From Pararge aegeria (taxonomy: Eukaryota > Arthropoda > Insecta > Lepidoptera > Nymphalidae): a DNA stretch of 64,000 nt. Where the stretch lies: the NCBI RefSeq assembly GCF_905163445.1, contig NC_053187.1, positions 2,976,001-3,040,000 on the forward strand. Reading direction: 5' to 3'. Positions 45,561-56,753 of this stretch are shown in pieces. How positions within the stretch are numbered: the first letter of the stretch is position 1; every line of letters begins with the position of its first letter. Below the pieces are notes generated by a model. It made no database searches. It was not told the DNA's origin and worked only from the letters and a program-made list of their open reading frames with translations. Made by a program: the position numbers and the translations under genes.

Positions 45561-46673
45561 ACAAGTTGGCCTTGAAGGCGATCGAATCTGAGACCTCCCG
45601 TTTTGAAGACATGTACAGAACAAGTTCAAGGTCAAATGATTTAATCTTCCACACAGCTTTTGTACGATTTTTTAAGGTCTACTAATAATTAGAATATTTT
45701 AAAATTGTTAATAACTAGGAAAAACGAATTAGCGTGCTCACCAAGGCACGGAGGACGCAGAATGTTAATTTCCTAACTCTAAACAAACAATACAAGTTTG
45801 AGGGAAAACCGTAGACGGCAACTGGTTTTTTGATTTGCATGAGAACGATCTTAGGACTTACTATCATACCTTAAAGCAGTATTATTTTAATCTCGTTAAT
45901 GTATTGTTTTAGAATATACCTAATGTTTATTTTTAGGGCATCAACGTATGCCATATATGCCATATGTATATGAAAGTATCATTTAAAATGATACTTTTAT
46001 GGTAGTGAGTTTTATGGTAGAGGTAGAGAAGAATACCAAGAATCCAGATGTTTAGGAGTGTTGTTTTAATGTGTTTGTTTCTGCGGCGCGGCGTGAGGTA
46101 GGAACGTCGTATTCATGCAAATGTTTCTCATGTGCGAATGAAAATGGTGCAGGGTTACAGTGACCTCGAACTTCAAATGTAATTTGGCTAACCTTGTTTC
46201 GTTGCAATTCTGTCAATCGTCACTTCGACCCAGCTCGGGTAGAACTGTTTGTTTATTCTTGATCAATGCCCACTCACAGGGTTAAACTGAAGGCTTTTGC
46301 TATTTACAGTGGTGTGTTTGGATGGAGACATTATTATGTGTTGTAGATAACAAATTGATCATAATAAAAAGGTTGCTGATTTGGTTATGCGGTGCAACAG
46401 CTTTCATAGGTACCTCATTTCTAATCGCATAAAACTGGTAGCTTAGCTGTATCTAGGCGCATTCGTTCGGAATGCTTAACGGTGTGAAGGCCTAGCGTGC
46501 ATTAGCCACTTGTACTGTTTAGAGGTGGTCGTAAAGACTCTTAGTGTTTGGCTAAACGTAATTAGTCAAAGGAATTTAGCTGAAAGGGTAAACTATTGAA
46601 GGATTTGCTGATGGTCGCTTGAACAAAGCGTGTCCTATCAGGCAATACATTACATACGTCTACATACTACGAG
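45561..46673. other. Unassigned sequence with octamer motif and palindrome
   Basis: 45974-45997 is an inverted repeat built on AAAGTATCATT. 46080-46230 is a unique, CpG-bearing patch containing ATGCAAAT (46115-46122), the POU octamer. No exon seen. Confidence 0.4.
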
Positions 46674-47157
46674 CAGTAGCGTGCATAGAAGGTATGCACA
46701 GGGTATGCAGATGGTATAAAATGAAGAAAATCTCCAGTACAAGTTGTAAAAAACCTAAGGATAGGCATTGTAAGAGTTATTAAAAGCAAAGTGAAAGTGT
46801 AAGTATTTGATGACCGACTGGCGCAGTGGGCAGCGACCCTGCTTTCCGAGTCCAAGGCCGTGGGTTCGATTCCCACAACTAGAAAATGTTTTGTGATGAG
46901 CATGAATGTTTTTCAGCGTCTGGGTGTTTATGTTTATCTTATACATTATATTATAAGTATTTATGTATATTATTCATAAATATATTCATCAGTCATCTTA
47001 TTACCCATAACACAAAGCTACGCTTACTTTGGAGCTAGATGGAGACGTGTGTGTTGTCGTAGTATATTTATTATTTATTTATTTACTATTATTTATAACT
47101 CGTACTGGAGATTTCCTTCATTTTATATCAACTGCTTACCCTCTATGCACGTCACTG
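46674..47157. mobile_element. hAT-like MITE with nested SINE A
   Basis: Left end CAGTAGCGTGCATAG...GGTATGCACAGGGTATGCAGATGGTATAAAATGAAGAAAATCTCCAGTAC. The right end repeats this inverted ('GTACTGGAGATTTCCTTCATTTTATA...CTATGCACGTCACTG'). Arms are about 85 bp. SINE A fills 46808-47085, including 'GACCGACTGGCGCAGTGGGC' and 'GGGTTCGATTCCCACAAC'. Without the SINE the element resembles 48588-48924. No exact 8-bp duplication is left; 'CTACGAG' and 'CTATGAG' lie near the ends. Confidence 0.8.
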
Positions 47158-47229
47158 AGTCTATGAGGTAGGACTCTAGGTGCCTATATTGAAAAGTTGG
47201 CTTCCGTACAGTCTTTTGCTTTCCGTTAT

Positions 47230-47505
47230 TTGAAATCATCATCATATCAACCCATTATCGGGCCACCACAGGGAACGTGTCTGCTTCCACAATGAAAAGG
47301 GTTCAGTCAGCCTAGCTTGGTGGAGTCCTCACGCCTTTGAAAACATTATGGAGAACTCTTAGGTATACAGGTTCACAAGATGTTTTCCTACACCGCTCAA
47401 TCAAGTGGTATTTGTATTGATTCAAACGCGCATAACTTAGAAAAGTTAGAGGCGGGTGCTAGGATTCGAACTCGCCCTCCCACTAGGCTATCACCGCTTC
47501 TTATT
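47230..47505 (-). mobile_element. SINE family B
   Basis: Reverse copy: 'CATCATCATATCAACCCATTATCGGGCC', 'GTGGAGTCCTCACGCCTTTGA', 'ACTTAGAAAAGTTAGAGGCGGG', 'GGATTCGAACTCG', 'CACTAGGCTATCACCGC'. Confidence 0.8.
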
Positions 47506-48587
47506 GAATTTCTTCGTAATTAGAAATGCTTCAAGGATATAATTAAGGCATTGGTATCTAAAGATCGTGGTTGTCATGAGCTGATGATAACCTGGAATAT
47601 TCAATACCAAACTCCGCACTACCTTACAGAATAGTATAATATACCTTATAATATAATTTTAGAGTTACTAAAATTTTTATTTTAGACATATTATTCTTGG
47701 TCAATCGCCATTCATTAATATAATAAATTTAATCGAAAATCCTCATACGGAAATCTGTCTCATTTGATTTATTATTATTTTTTAAAGATGATTTTCTCCT
47801 ACCTCCTTTTGTTATAATAACACAACGAAAGTTACGCCATTGCCCAGGCATACGTTTTCTTTAAATTGAAATTTCGATATTTTGTATCTCTTTAATAGGG
47901 ATATCTTTACAAATGGCTGAACCGGTTTTGATCCAATTTAGACAATACACGGAAAACGGAAGAAACTGTAACTCGCTCGGAAGAAGCCGTGGGTAACCGC
48001 TAGTAAATAAAATAGCATGAGATAAAGGTCATTCACATGTACAGTTGGTGCCAATATTTTTAAAATAAAAATTACGTTCGGTGCACCTCCAGAATCTGTT
48101 TAGGGTTCCGTGGACAGACAAATAATCTTTTAATCTTGCTTTGAAATATATCCCGTCCCTCTAACTTAAAAATATCGAAAGAAAAAAGACACTACATTTC
48201 GGATAAACACGTTAATGGCTTAAAGTCTAGGTCTCAGTTTTTGGATGCACCTAAGCACGGCCTACCCTTGTTTTTTTTACATTACTCGTATAGGAGGGGA
48301 ATTTTATACCATGTGCCCGCTTTATGCCTACCCTGGTCAAAAACCCTGTGCTCTGTAAGTTCTATGATCCGCTTCGTAACCTCTTAAAAAACCTGTATTT
48401 TTAAGGGCAATAATTAAGGCCGACTGTGTAAGATTGAAGACAAATTAGCACTATATATTAAAAGCAGAGGGGTGCTGCTTTTAATAAATAGTACGAAAGT
48501 CTTGAAATATCATGAAAAATCAATTAACTCAGAAGAAGTACATGGATATTTACTAATTTGTATTTAATCTCGCGTCTACCTAAAGAC
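47506..48587. other. Unassigned sequence with Helitron 3' end
   Basis: 47985-48003 ('AGAAGCCGTGGGTAACCGCTAG') is a Helitron 3' terminus. Upstream 'GGCTGAACCGGTTTTGATCCAATT' is a further Helitron-like block. No gene. Confidence 0.45.
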
Positions 48588-48924
48588 CAGTGGCGTGCAT
48601 AGAGGGTATGCACAGGGTATGCAGATGATATAAAATTAAGAAAATCTCAAGTACGAGTTATAAAAAACTTCAGAATGGGAATTGTTTGACAACCAACTTG
48701 ACATCTCGTACCTACGCAGTCGCATCAATCCATGCAACTGGGTCGAAATATTCAAGGACAAATCTAATAATATTATCGTGGTATGTAGCCGTTGAACTAT
48801 ATTTAAGAAAGGCATTGTAAGAGTTATAAAAAGCCTATCCTTAAGTTTATATAACTCGTACTGGAGATTTTCTTCATTTTATACCATCTGCATACCCTGT
48901 GCATACTTTCTCTGCACGGCACTG
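48588..48924. mobile_element. hAT-like MITE, complete
   Basis: 337 bp. Left end CAGTGGCGTGCATAGAGGG; right end 'GCATACTTTCTCTGCACGGCACTG'. Long inverted arms of about 85 bp contain 'ATGCACAGGGTATGCAGATG' and 'CTCGTACTGGAG'. CTAAAGAC at 48580-48587 and TTAAAGAC at 48925-48932 match at 7 of 8 positions, an 8-bp hAT-type duplication. No transposase. Confidence 0.85.
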
Positions 48925-48954
48925 TTAAAGACAAAGATAAATTTTAATTATACA

Positions 48955-49480
48955 TAACCTATAACAGTCCACTTGTTGACTAAAGGCCAAACGTAGGGTT
49001 TTGCAAAGAATCACCACGCAAGGCAGACGGGTCGGTCGTAGTAGATGGCAGTACTAGCACGGAATACCTTACAACGCGTTGTGACTCGCCGTTGACCAGT
49101 TTTCTTTTCGTTCACCAACATGACATCTGCGCAATACAAACGAAATAATGTCAAAACTAAGGTGTTTTGAGAATGAAGTAGGTAATTTATATTGCTACAG
49201 AAGTTTGAAATACTTTTTATTTGGGCTCCTTGCCAAATCTGTTATCGGAGAATTTAAAGACTTCTGTTGGAGAACAAATTTTACCATTTTATTGCTATAA
49301 TATTAGACTTCAGTTATGTTTTTGACTCCGAACTCTTGATCATTTATTAGTCCCGTTATCATCAATAGAGACCCGTGTATCTCTCACAGGAGAGAGGGGT
49401 TTCAAAGCACAGACCAGGGTAACTCCAACATGGCTTGGCGTGTTGTAATTATTAAATCATAGATAACATTTTGCCCGTAA
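48955..49480. repeat. Family I-like repeat pieces
   Basis: 48960-49035 ('AACCTATAACAGTCCACTTG', 'TGACTAAAGGCCAAACG', 'ACCACGC') and 49339-49445 ('AGTCCCGTTATCATCAATAG', 'TCTCACAGGAGAGAGGGG', 'TCCAACATGGCTTGGCG') are related to 37520-37690. Confidence 0.45.
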
Positions 49481-49494
49481 CCCAGATATGCGGT

Positions 49495-49775
49495 GATTGC
49501 GCATTAGGTGAGAGTTCGACTTCACTTTCGGGTGGCTGAGTTCGACTCCCAGCTCGCACCTCTAACTTTTCTAAGTTATGTGCGTTTTAATTAAATAAAA
49601 TCTCACTTGCTTCAACGGTTAAGGAAAACATAATGAGGAAACCGGCGTGCCTGAGAGTCCACCAATCCGCACTGGGCCAGCGTTGTGGACTACGGCCTTA
49701 ACCACTTCTCATAGAAGGAGGAGACCCGGGCTCTGTAGTGGGCCGGTAATGGGTTCATGTGATGATGATGGTGAA
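49495..49775 (+). mobile_element. SINE family B
   Basis: 'GCGGTGATTGCGCATTAGG', 'GGGTGGCTGAGTTCGACTCCCAGC', 'CTAACTTTTCTAAGTTATGTGCG', 'GAGGAAACCGGCGTGCCTGAGAG' and the 3' end 'GGAGGAGACCCGGGCTCTG...GGCCGGTAATGGGTTCATGTGATGATG'. Confidence 0.8.
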
Positions 49776-49819
49776 CCCAGATAAATTGGCTGGACAAAGA
49801 TTTCGTCTCCTTTTATAAA

Positions 49820-50325
49820 TAAATAAATAATAAATAAATATACTACGACAATACACACATCGCAACCTAGCCCCAAAGTAAGCGTAGCTTGTGTTATGGG
49901 TACTAAGATAGCTGATGAATATTTTTTTAAGAATATAATACACCTAAATACTTATAATATACAGATAAACACCCAGGCATTGAAAAACATTCATGTTCAT
50001 CACACAAACATAATGTCGACTGTCTACAAAGCTGGTAATCCAATGGCCGACCCAGCACCTAGAGACCCCAGTAAAAATTAAAAAAAAAAACCAAAGTCAA
50101 AGTCAAAAATGTCTTTATTCAAGTAGGCCCATAGATGGCACTTTTGATGCGTACATTAATGAGAATTCACGGTAGTGAGATGATGGCGATAACCATATTC
50201 GTAAACTTTAAACTAAAGCTACGAGGGTTCCAAACGCGTCCTTGGCTAAGAAGAAGCCCACAACAAACTTAGCCGGGTGTTTTTTTTTGTTATCACGATC
50301 TCAAATTGTCAAAGTCTATTATTTA
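49820..50325 (-). mobile_element. SINE family A (headless) and family E repeat
   Basis: 49820-50010: 'TACTACGACAATACACACATCGC', 'AAGTAAGCGTAGCTTGTG', 'GCATTGAAAAACATTCATG', stopping before the tRNA head. 50085-50325: 'AAAGTCAAAGTCAAAAATG', 'AGTAGGCCCATAGATGGCAC', 'GCTACGAGGGTTCC', 'GAAGAAGCCCACAACAAAC'. Confidence 0.75.
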
Positions 50326-50689
50326 ATACTATGATTTGGCATGTTCTAACTAATAGAGGGTTTACCAAATCTGGTAATCCATTGGTAACTCCAGCACGTA
50401 GAGAACCAAATAAGAAAATAATTAAATAATCTATTATGTAAAGAAAACGGAAGAACATAAATTAACCGAGACGAAGCGTACAAAAAATCAAATGATGTTC
50501 CCTCGCACTCCCGCCAACTCGGATTAACCTATAAACACCGGAACGATGTCATGCCGTACGTAACATTCCGTCTGGCATCCCATCATAGATCACGAGCCGA
50601 TGAATTTACGAGGCGTTCGAAAAAAAATATATCTTTTTTTCTTTTAAATTTCACACTAGTATTTGTTAGATAGAAGCAGGCATTACTTT
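50326..50689. other. Unassigned sequence
   Basis: The phrase 'AAATCTGGTAATCCATTGG' near 50368 echoes 'AAGCTGGTAATCCAATGG' near 50028, so a small duplicated or interspersed unit is present. No gene. Confidence 0.4.
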
Positions 50690-50965
50690 GCGGAAATCCA
50701 TGCATACGAAAATTAAGCTTAATTTGCTATAGTTACTCCGCGAAAAGCAGGAGAATCGGTATGGTGTAATTTATAATTTCTTTAATCTTTATACACCACA
50801 CCAAACAGATCTTCGGCAATGTACCCTCTACGCATGTTTCGCGGACCGGACCATCCTCAGGAGATGTTGACTTCACAATGAATAATTGTTAAGTAGTATT
50901 TGTACTTTTCTAAGTTGTGTGAGTTCTATATAATGTTCTCAAAGGTTTGAGGAGTCAGTCCACAA
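50690..50965 (+). repeat. Family G repeat and SINE B fragment
   Basis: 50690-50880 is the longest family G copy, ending 'CGCATGTTTCGCGGACCGGACC' and 'CATCCTCAGGAGATGTTGAC'. 50900-50965 is a SINE B piece ('ACTTTTCTAAGTTGTGTG', 'ATAATGTTCTCAAAGG'). Confidence 0.6.
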
Positions 50966-51022
50966 TTTGAACACTAATTTCACACTAATTTTTTAGTTGT
51001 TTGTTATCATTTTGTGCTATCT

Positions 51023-51238
51023 CTACGAGATGTCTACGAGTTTCTTATTATAAAGGGAATCATATAGCCGTCGCTTTGTAGGTAAAATTTTACGAACTCT
51101 CGAAGGAGGTCTAATCATTTGTGCTAATTCTGTTGTCAGAGATTTGCACAAGATTTGCAAACCTAAAAATGAAAATCCCACTGTGACAGTGGCAATAAGA
51201 ATAGTACCATTTAGGGATTTATCAAGCAAAAAGTTCAT
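51023..51238 (-). CDS. Candidate small single-pass membrane protein
   Basis: A 71-codon minus-strand frame from ATG to TAG. The protein begins MNFLLDKSLNGT, has one hydrophobic span at about residues 13-31 ('ILIATVTVGFSFLGLQILC'), and a basic tail with 'RPPSRVRKILPTKRRLYDSL'. A short leader, one span and a cationic tail recall small mitochondrial or ER membrane proteins, but I do not recognise a family. The frame stays open upstream to an acceptor-like 'CAATTTCGTAG' (about 51260), so it could be the last exon of a longer gene. It is in no repeat I see. No polyadenylation signal is evident downstream. Antisense to both well-supported genes. Confidence 0.35.
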   Translation of the reverse strand: MNFLLDKSLNGTILIATVTVGFSFLGLQILCKSLTTELAQMIRPPSRVRKILPTKRRLYDSLYNKKLVDIS

Positions 51239-51589
51239 ACCGAATTCCGGGCTGGTACTACGAAATTGACGATATAATTAAATACCTATTAATTTTGGTC
51301 CAACCTGGATTGGTTAGTTCGGCTGAACTTGTTAACTATTAAACCGATGTGGTAATAACTAAAATGGGATATTTAAGTACCATATTTCAAATTTCATTTA
51401 TTTCATGTAGGCCTAGTTTATAAGCACTTTTGAAACGTCAAGTCGGTCTATTCTTTTTTTGGTGACGAACACTTACCTCCATATTAAAGCGATGAGTTGA
51501 CAACTGTCGCTGTCAAATTATCTACGTTTTGTATAAAGACGACCGGTTGGCAACTTAATAGAAAAGTTACTCAATCGGTCAGCTGGTTT

Positions 51590-51780
51590 GCTACTACAGC
51601 ATGCTGGCCACCCGTGCACACGGCTCGCTCTGACGTCACGCCGGGTGTCCGATTACGCCGCCCGCCCAGTGCATGTACCGGCAACTTTCACTCGAGCCCA
51701 TCTCAAAGGCAAGGTCGCTCTGACACGATGCACGCGGCACGTGACACTGTGCCGGATTCTGTGTTTACCTTATGATACGG
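51590..51780. promoter_or_regulatory. GC-rich unique patch with a palindromic CRE
   Basis: CpG-rich stretch in AT-rich surroundings, with TGACGTCA at 51631-51638 (full CREB/ATF site) and a CACGTG-like 'GGCACGTGACAC' near 51740. Open frames on several strands are a by-product of GC content. It may be a promoter or an unrecognised 5' exon. Confidence 0.3.
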
Positions 51781-51890
51781 GCTCGGTATTCGGAAGGAAG
51801 GAAGCATTGTTGATGGAAAACATCGTTACAACAATATGTTTATACTTTTTTTTTAATAATTTGACAGGCTCCTTTATGAAAGTACCCTGA

Positions 51891-52149
51891 GTATAGGACT
51901 TTTTGAGGTGTTTTATTACCGTTTCTGCTGTCGTACACGACCGATGTATCTATTTTGTATTCTAAGCATAGTCTGCGATATGTTTGAAGCCTCTGAATAA
52001 GTTCAAATATTTGTTTTATGTTTTGTTGTCTTTGTTTGTTGTAATATTTTTTTTTATTTTATGACTTCTGGTTAATACTAGTTGTTATAGCAACGTAGTT
52101 TTACTTCATAGACATAGACGACCTGGACTAGGTTTCAGCTGACAATTAC
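51891..52149. other. Unassigned AT-rich sequence
   Basis: Nothing recognised. Confidence 0.4.
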
Positions 52150-52460
52150 CGCTCAGCTTTTATTTATTTAAACTCTTTACTTGTACACCACATCATGTTC
52201 AGAAAAACAATAAAAGAGAACAAACACTTCAAGTTTGTGGTAGGATAAAGAAGGCGGCCTTATCGCTATGTAGCGATAAGGTGACCTTAAAAGCTTTTTA
52301 GCTTTAAAGACTATTAAGTTAGTTTAAGGCATACAGCATATCTGTTTTATTTTTTTCGTGGTTGTACCAGTCATATTTTTTTTTAACACTTTATACACCA
52401 CACAAAGAAAAAAACATTAACTGGGAAAAATTCACTTTACAAGAAGGACACAAAAGGTAC
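52150..52460 (-). mobile_element. Two LINE 3' tail fragments
   Basis: 52165-52290 ('CTTTACTTGTACACCACATCATG', 'AAGGCGGCCTTATCGCTATGTAGCG') and 52385-52460 ('ACTTTATACACCACACAAAG', 'AAAGGTACAATTTG') are degenerate reverse tails. Confidence 0.55.
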
Positions 52461-53764
52461 AATTTGTGTATTGTCGCTTTTATTATTTAAAAACCGTTGT
52501 TTAGCTCTTAGTTCTAAGCAATTTTGTAGTTATTCTACATTTATTGCTGAGTCACTTTCTAAAAGAGGCTAAACTGAATAGATTTCAACGCTTAAAATTC
52601 CTAATCTATAAACCATACATTTAGCACGGTCTTTCGTCATAGTGACGTCATGCAGTCATAATTATTGAAACACGTAATGTATCCGTAAACAAAATTTCTC
52701 GTTACTTCAATAAATTCCTTGCGTTCTAACAAGTCTTGTTCATGAATTGAAAATAATTAAATTAATAGAAACGTTTTTCTGCAAATCCACCTTACCATAA
52801 TATAGTAAATATACCTAACAGAAGTTTTAGTACAACGGCATAAGAAACTATTTTTTTTTGAGGTAAAATGAAACTGTCGTAGCTTATTTATCGCATGAGA
52901 ATAAGCCGAAGATAGATTTTATTTATGTAAATAATTAATATAAAGCTAAGCCACACAAACACATTAAATGCTTCAAACACACAACCACACACACACACCT
53001 TTTGGTAAATCATTGTTTCTAAAATACTGAGGAATATAAAAAAAAAGTATAGAAGTAGTTACCATGCCGTAACCACGGCATCCCGCTGATGCAGCAAGCC
53101 TCACGAACAATAGGCCAGAGAGGAATGCCAGCCTTCAAATTGAACCGCGCAGGGAACAATGGAAAAGAACGTCAGTCTGAAGTCACCTACACACGCGTTA
53201 ACTATTAATTGTTATTTTATTCATTTAAATAATTTCTGTAATTTTCAATTAATTTTTGATAATTAAATTTATAATTTTTTAAAAAGTCTTTTGTTCACCG
53301 CCATATCGTAACTAAGTTACTGAATATCTTATTTTTTTCTAAAGTAGATTAAAAAAATATCATTCAGTTAGAATCATTACAACAGCAACTAATGGTCCCT
53401 GCACGTTATCCCTTTTAAAATCACCGGACAGTTTGGTAAAGTATTTATAAATTAAAAATTGCTACATAACACAAAACTAAATAACGAGTAAAAGTTTCCA
53501 ATAAAAGCAATAAAATCGTCTTTGGCGTTGTGACAAAAACATTGCGTTGTTTACTGAAAGGTTCAAAAGATTTTTTCGGGTTCAGGGGCGTCGCACGCGA
53601 GTGTTCGCGCGCAAAATTATATTTTCTCCGTCTTACTTTTATTTACACAAAGAGAGTTGTCACACGCACACACATAAAGACATTTATTACACGTGAATAG
53701 ATAAACGTATACTTAGTATGCTAAACTAATGAAATTTGGATGCAGTTCGTTTGTCTCCTTTTGT
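52461..53764. other. Unassigned sequence
   Basis: Short CACACACA runs at 52985-52999 and 53660-53672. 53585-53625 is a CpG patch ('GGCGTCGCACGCGAGTGTTCG'). No exon found. Confidence 0.4.
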
Positions 53765-54100
53765 TAAATAACTTTTTTATTTCACTACAAGTTAGCCCTT
53801 GTAATTTTAAATTACAATCCCACCTACTAGTATTAATTAATTAATTAATATAAACACTACAAAAAGTACATAAAAGAAGAAAAGTATAACAAAACAACGT
53901 ATACAATTCGGCGTCCCTATCCTCCGGAGATTCTTCCAGTTAACCAGTGGCGAAGAAAACAAATACTGAGAAGTAAGCGGTTAGTCATGATGAAGTCTAC
54001 GATGGTGACGGGCTAGCAGGTTCGGGGAATGGCAGTTATATTGAACCCATATCCCTAGTTATCGTACCGGCACGCTGAATCGCTTAGCTTAGAATACCAA
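53765..54100 (-). repeat. SINE family C pieces around a LINE tail
   Basis: 53780-53830 'CACTACAAGTTAGCCCTTG...CAATCCCACC' (SINE C end), 53850-53965 LINE tail ('AAAAGTACATAAAAGAAGAAAAG', 'TTCTTCCAGTTAACCAGTGG'), 53995-54085 SINE C ('GATGGTGACGGGCTAGCAGG', 'CGTACCGGCACGCTGAATCGC'). Confidence 0.55.
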
Positions 54101-55494
54101 ATTGCACCAGGGGATCGACTTTTTCTCACCCTTTTTAGTGAGTAGTTATGCATTATCTAAGTTATAACTAACATGATTATAAACTTCTCAACTTCCCTTT
54201 GCCGGGGTGTTAATGGTTGAGGAGTTCACCTTCAGCTTTTTATTGTGACGAGCATAAATTGATTAGCAGATATACACAATAATCGAAGCGCAACCTGTGT
54301 AATACTAGTTATTGTTTATTTCCGTTGGCCATCCATGTTCTTCATCATCAGTTCCTCTTGACCATATGATGATTTTCGAAAGAAGATACACAAGTTCCTT
54401 TAGAAAATACTCAAATTGTTATAAGTGTGCACAGGATCCCTGCAATAAATCTTCACCAAATTAAAATAGGACCTGAAGTATAACGTACACAATTATAAAA
54501 ATAATCATTCATATCGGTTTATAAAAAACATTAAAAACGTAAAGTCGAATTGAGAACTGCCTCCTTTTTTTAAGTCCATTGAAAAGTAACAGAAAACTAA
54601 ATTACATAGAGCTAGTTAGAGAGAAGGTACAACGTGATAATCGTCAAATAAATTAAAGCTTACGACTTTTCGCCAAACTCTTTCGATATAAATGAGATTT
54701 TAATCCCAAAAGGTCGATGTCTCACGAGTTATGTCAGAACGGGGGATCAAATTGAAACACTATTTAAAAGTGACCGCTGAGTATTTCAATGTCAAGCCGA
54801 CGACGCTGGAGAGTCATAAATAAGAATCTCTTAACATTTAACAGAAGTACCGTTATATCTCTTGAAAATACTTGCAAATTGCGAGATCTTTAAAAGTCGT
54901 CTCGAAAGAAAATTCTTTTAAAGATTGGAAGTTTCAACGTCTTGGTAAAGTCTTAGTCGATGATGTTTTTATCTAAGTGTTACCGCAGTATCACCGTCTA
55001 AAATGATTGCAAGTTAGCCTTAGAGCTGTATGACGTGAGGGTTTATATCAAACAATTTTATAAGTTTCTTCTCGGCATCGTATCGGAACGCTTATTTGGT
55101 AGGGTGGCAACTAGCCTAATAGACCAAAGTTTGCTTTATTTCTCATAAAGTAAAGCTCACATTTGAATGCTTTAATTTTAGCCGAGTTGGTGTTAGGTTG
55201 ATATGATGTACGAAGGCCATAAGGCGTTTCTGCTGCATACAAATTATTAAACATTTAAAAATGAAAAATTATGAAATAGTCAAGAAAAATTAAAATCGTT
55301 AATAGACACCTAAATGATATTATAAAAATGATAATATATCAATATTTTTTTATTCTTGCATTGTAAACAAAAGCACCAATCAAACTTGAGTAGCATACTA
55401 AAACCGTTATTTGATTCTCCCATCACGAATGGTTGGTATTCTTTCCACAACTGTATTTCCAATAATTTAATTGTATAAGCCAATAGCGGCTAGG
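54101..55494. other. Unassigned sequence
   Basis: No gene. 55010-55130 shows weak SINE family C resemblance ('CTTCTCGGCATCGTATCGGAACGC', 'GGTAGGGTGGCAACTAGCC'). Confidence 0.4.
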
Positions 55495-55590
55495 CGTCAT
55501 CATTATATCAATCCATTAACGGTCCAGTACAGGGCAATGAATAGGGTTTACCTTGTACACCACGCTGGTTCAGTGCGTATGGGTGGAACA
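55495..55590 (-). mobile_element. SINE family B 3' fragment
   Basis: 'TCATCATTATATCAATCCATTAACGG', 'CAGTACAGGGCAATG', 'CTTGTACACCACGCTGG...CAGTGCGTATGGGTGG' match the 3' third of SINE B in reverse. Confidence 0.6.
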
Positions 55591-55916
55591 GCAGTATACT
55601 GTCTACTAATTGAACATATTGATAAGGATTATAAAAGGTCGATGAAAGAGACGCTGATAATAAATCACTTTATTGTCTCAATTATGAACCTAATAATATA
55701 ACCTTGAATCGAGATTTAAACGCTATAAACACGTAATCATATCTGGCCACATCGCCAAACTCATTTCTAATTGTGGCCACAATGTTTGGCAAAGTGCAGC
55801 ATTTTAAATCAGTTGTTCATATCTTGTGCCCTGCGTTACATCGCTAATTCCAATCCCTTTCCCATCGATCGATTAACCTTCCCCTTTCCCTTATCAGAAA
55901 CAGTGACCGGTGAACG

Positions 55917-56566
55917 ATGGGACTGCTTATGTCGGTAGCCATATCGTATGTCGGTTTTCATGAAGCTTTCGAGTGCATGAAATACATAATCAGTGGAATC
56001 GTACCGGACACAGAACCGAACTTCAACGACCTGGTCGAATATTACACGCGCCTGCTCCAAGCGTCAGCGAACTCACCACGGGATTGGGCTGGAGCCTGCG
56101 GTCTGGGCTATCTCTCTCTAACCGCAGATAAAGAAGGAAGGATAAACTATGCCGAAGTCAAATACTACAATCAGCAACACAATACGACTGCTCTGCTTTT
56201 TTCCACAAAAATATCCAGCTTCGGACAAGACTCCGTAGAAGAAAACACTTATTCAAACGGTGATATATCAACGGATAAATATCCACCCACGAAGACGAAA
56301 ACAATTATATCGAATACAACAGAATCTTTTAGTGTAGGACAGAAAAGCAAATCACCGACGCCCACGCACCGCCGTTCGCCAAACGCTTTCGAACGTGTCG
56401 ATCGCACCGGAAATGAGGAAAATAAAAACAATCGAAAACTTGTATGGGAATACAGCCCCATAGAAAGTAGTCCAAGAAATCCGTCATCACCACTACCTGA
56501 TATACAGTTCGAATCGTACAGTGGCGACAAAAATGGAGAAATTGTACTCAGCGACAATTTTTTAAG
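55917..56566 (+). CDS. Unknown protein, exon 1 of a two-exon gene
   Basis: Encodes residues 1-216 and two bases of codon 217. A strong acceptor (pyrimidine tract ending TTATCAG) at 55897 suggests a 5' untranslated exon upstream. After that acceptor every frame meets a stop unless translation starts at the ATG at 55917 (context ACGATGG), so I chose that start. The first 90 residues look globular and helical ('FHEAFECMKYIISGIVPD', 'DLVEYYTRLLQ', 'RDWAGACGLGYLSLTADKEG', 'INYAEVKYYN'). The rest is polar and probably disordered, with clustered S/T-P sites ('SKSPTPTHRRSPN'). The donor is TTTTTTAAG|GTTAAT at 56567. I know no family for it; single-copy in the window, no TE motif. Codon use is less AT-biased than the flanks. 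It lies 26.5 kb downstream of the PET-LIM exons on the same strand. Confidence 0.65.
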
Positions 56567-56753
56567 GTTAATATTCCGTGTTAATGACCACCGTGTTCTA
56601 TTAGAAATTCATAATGCACGCTCTTTTGTTCACATTGTTCTTTTTGGTCTCATATGGTTACATAATATTCACCTAAGTTTGGTTACTTTACTATACGGAT
56701 CCATTTCCTCATTTGCATTATATCCTACTCACATAATGATACATTTGTTTAAG
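56567..56753 (+). other. 187-bp intron whose retention would add a hydrophobic tail
   Basis: GT at 56567, AG at 56752-56753 after 'ATACATTTGTTTAAG'. Splicing joins phase 2 to phase 2 and keeps the frame to a natural stop. If unspliced, the frame stays open for most of the intron and ends at 56762, adding a tail with 'IVLFGLIWLHNIHLSLVTLL', a plausible membrane span. Intron composition is AT-rich against both exons. Confidence 0.6.

Noticed and set aside
51497..51890. Two overlapping plus-strand frames of 92 and 100 codons
   Set aside because: Frames in a GC-rich patch open in several registers; no domain and no splice support.
56249..56557. 102-codon minus-strand frame
   Set aside because: Antisense shadow of exon 1 of the two-exon gene; the plus frame has splice and polyadenylation support.
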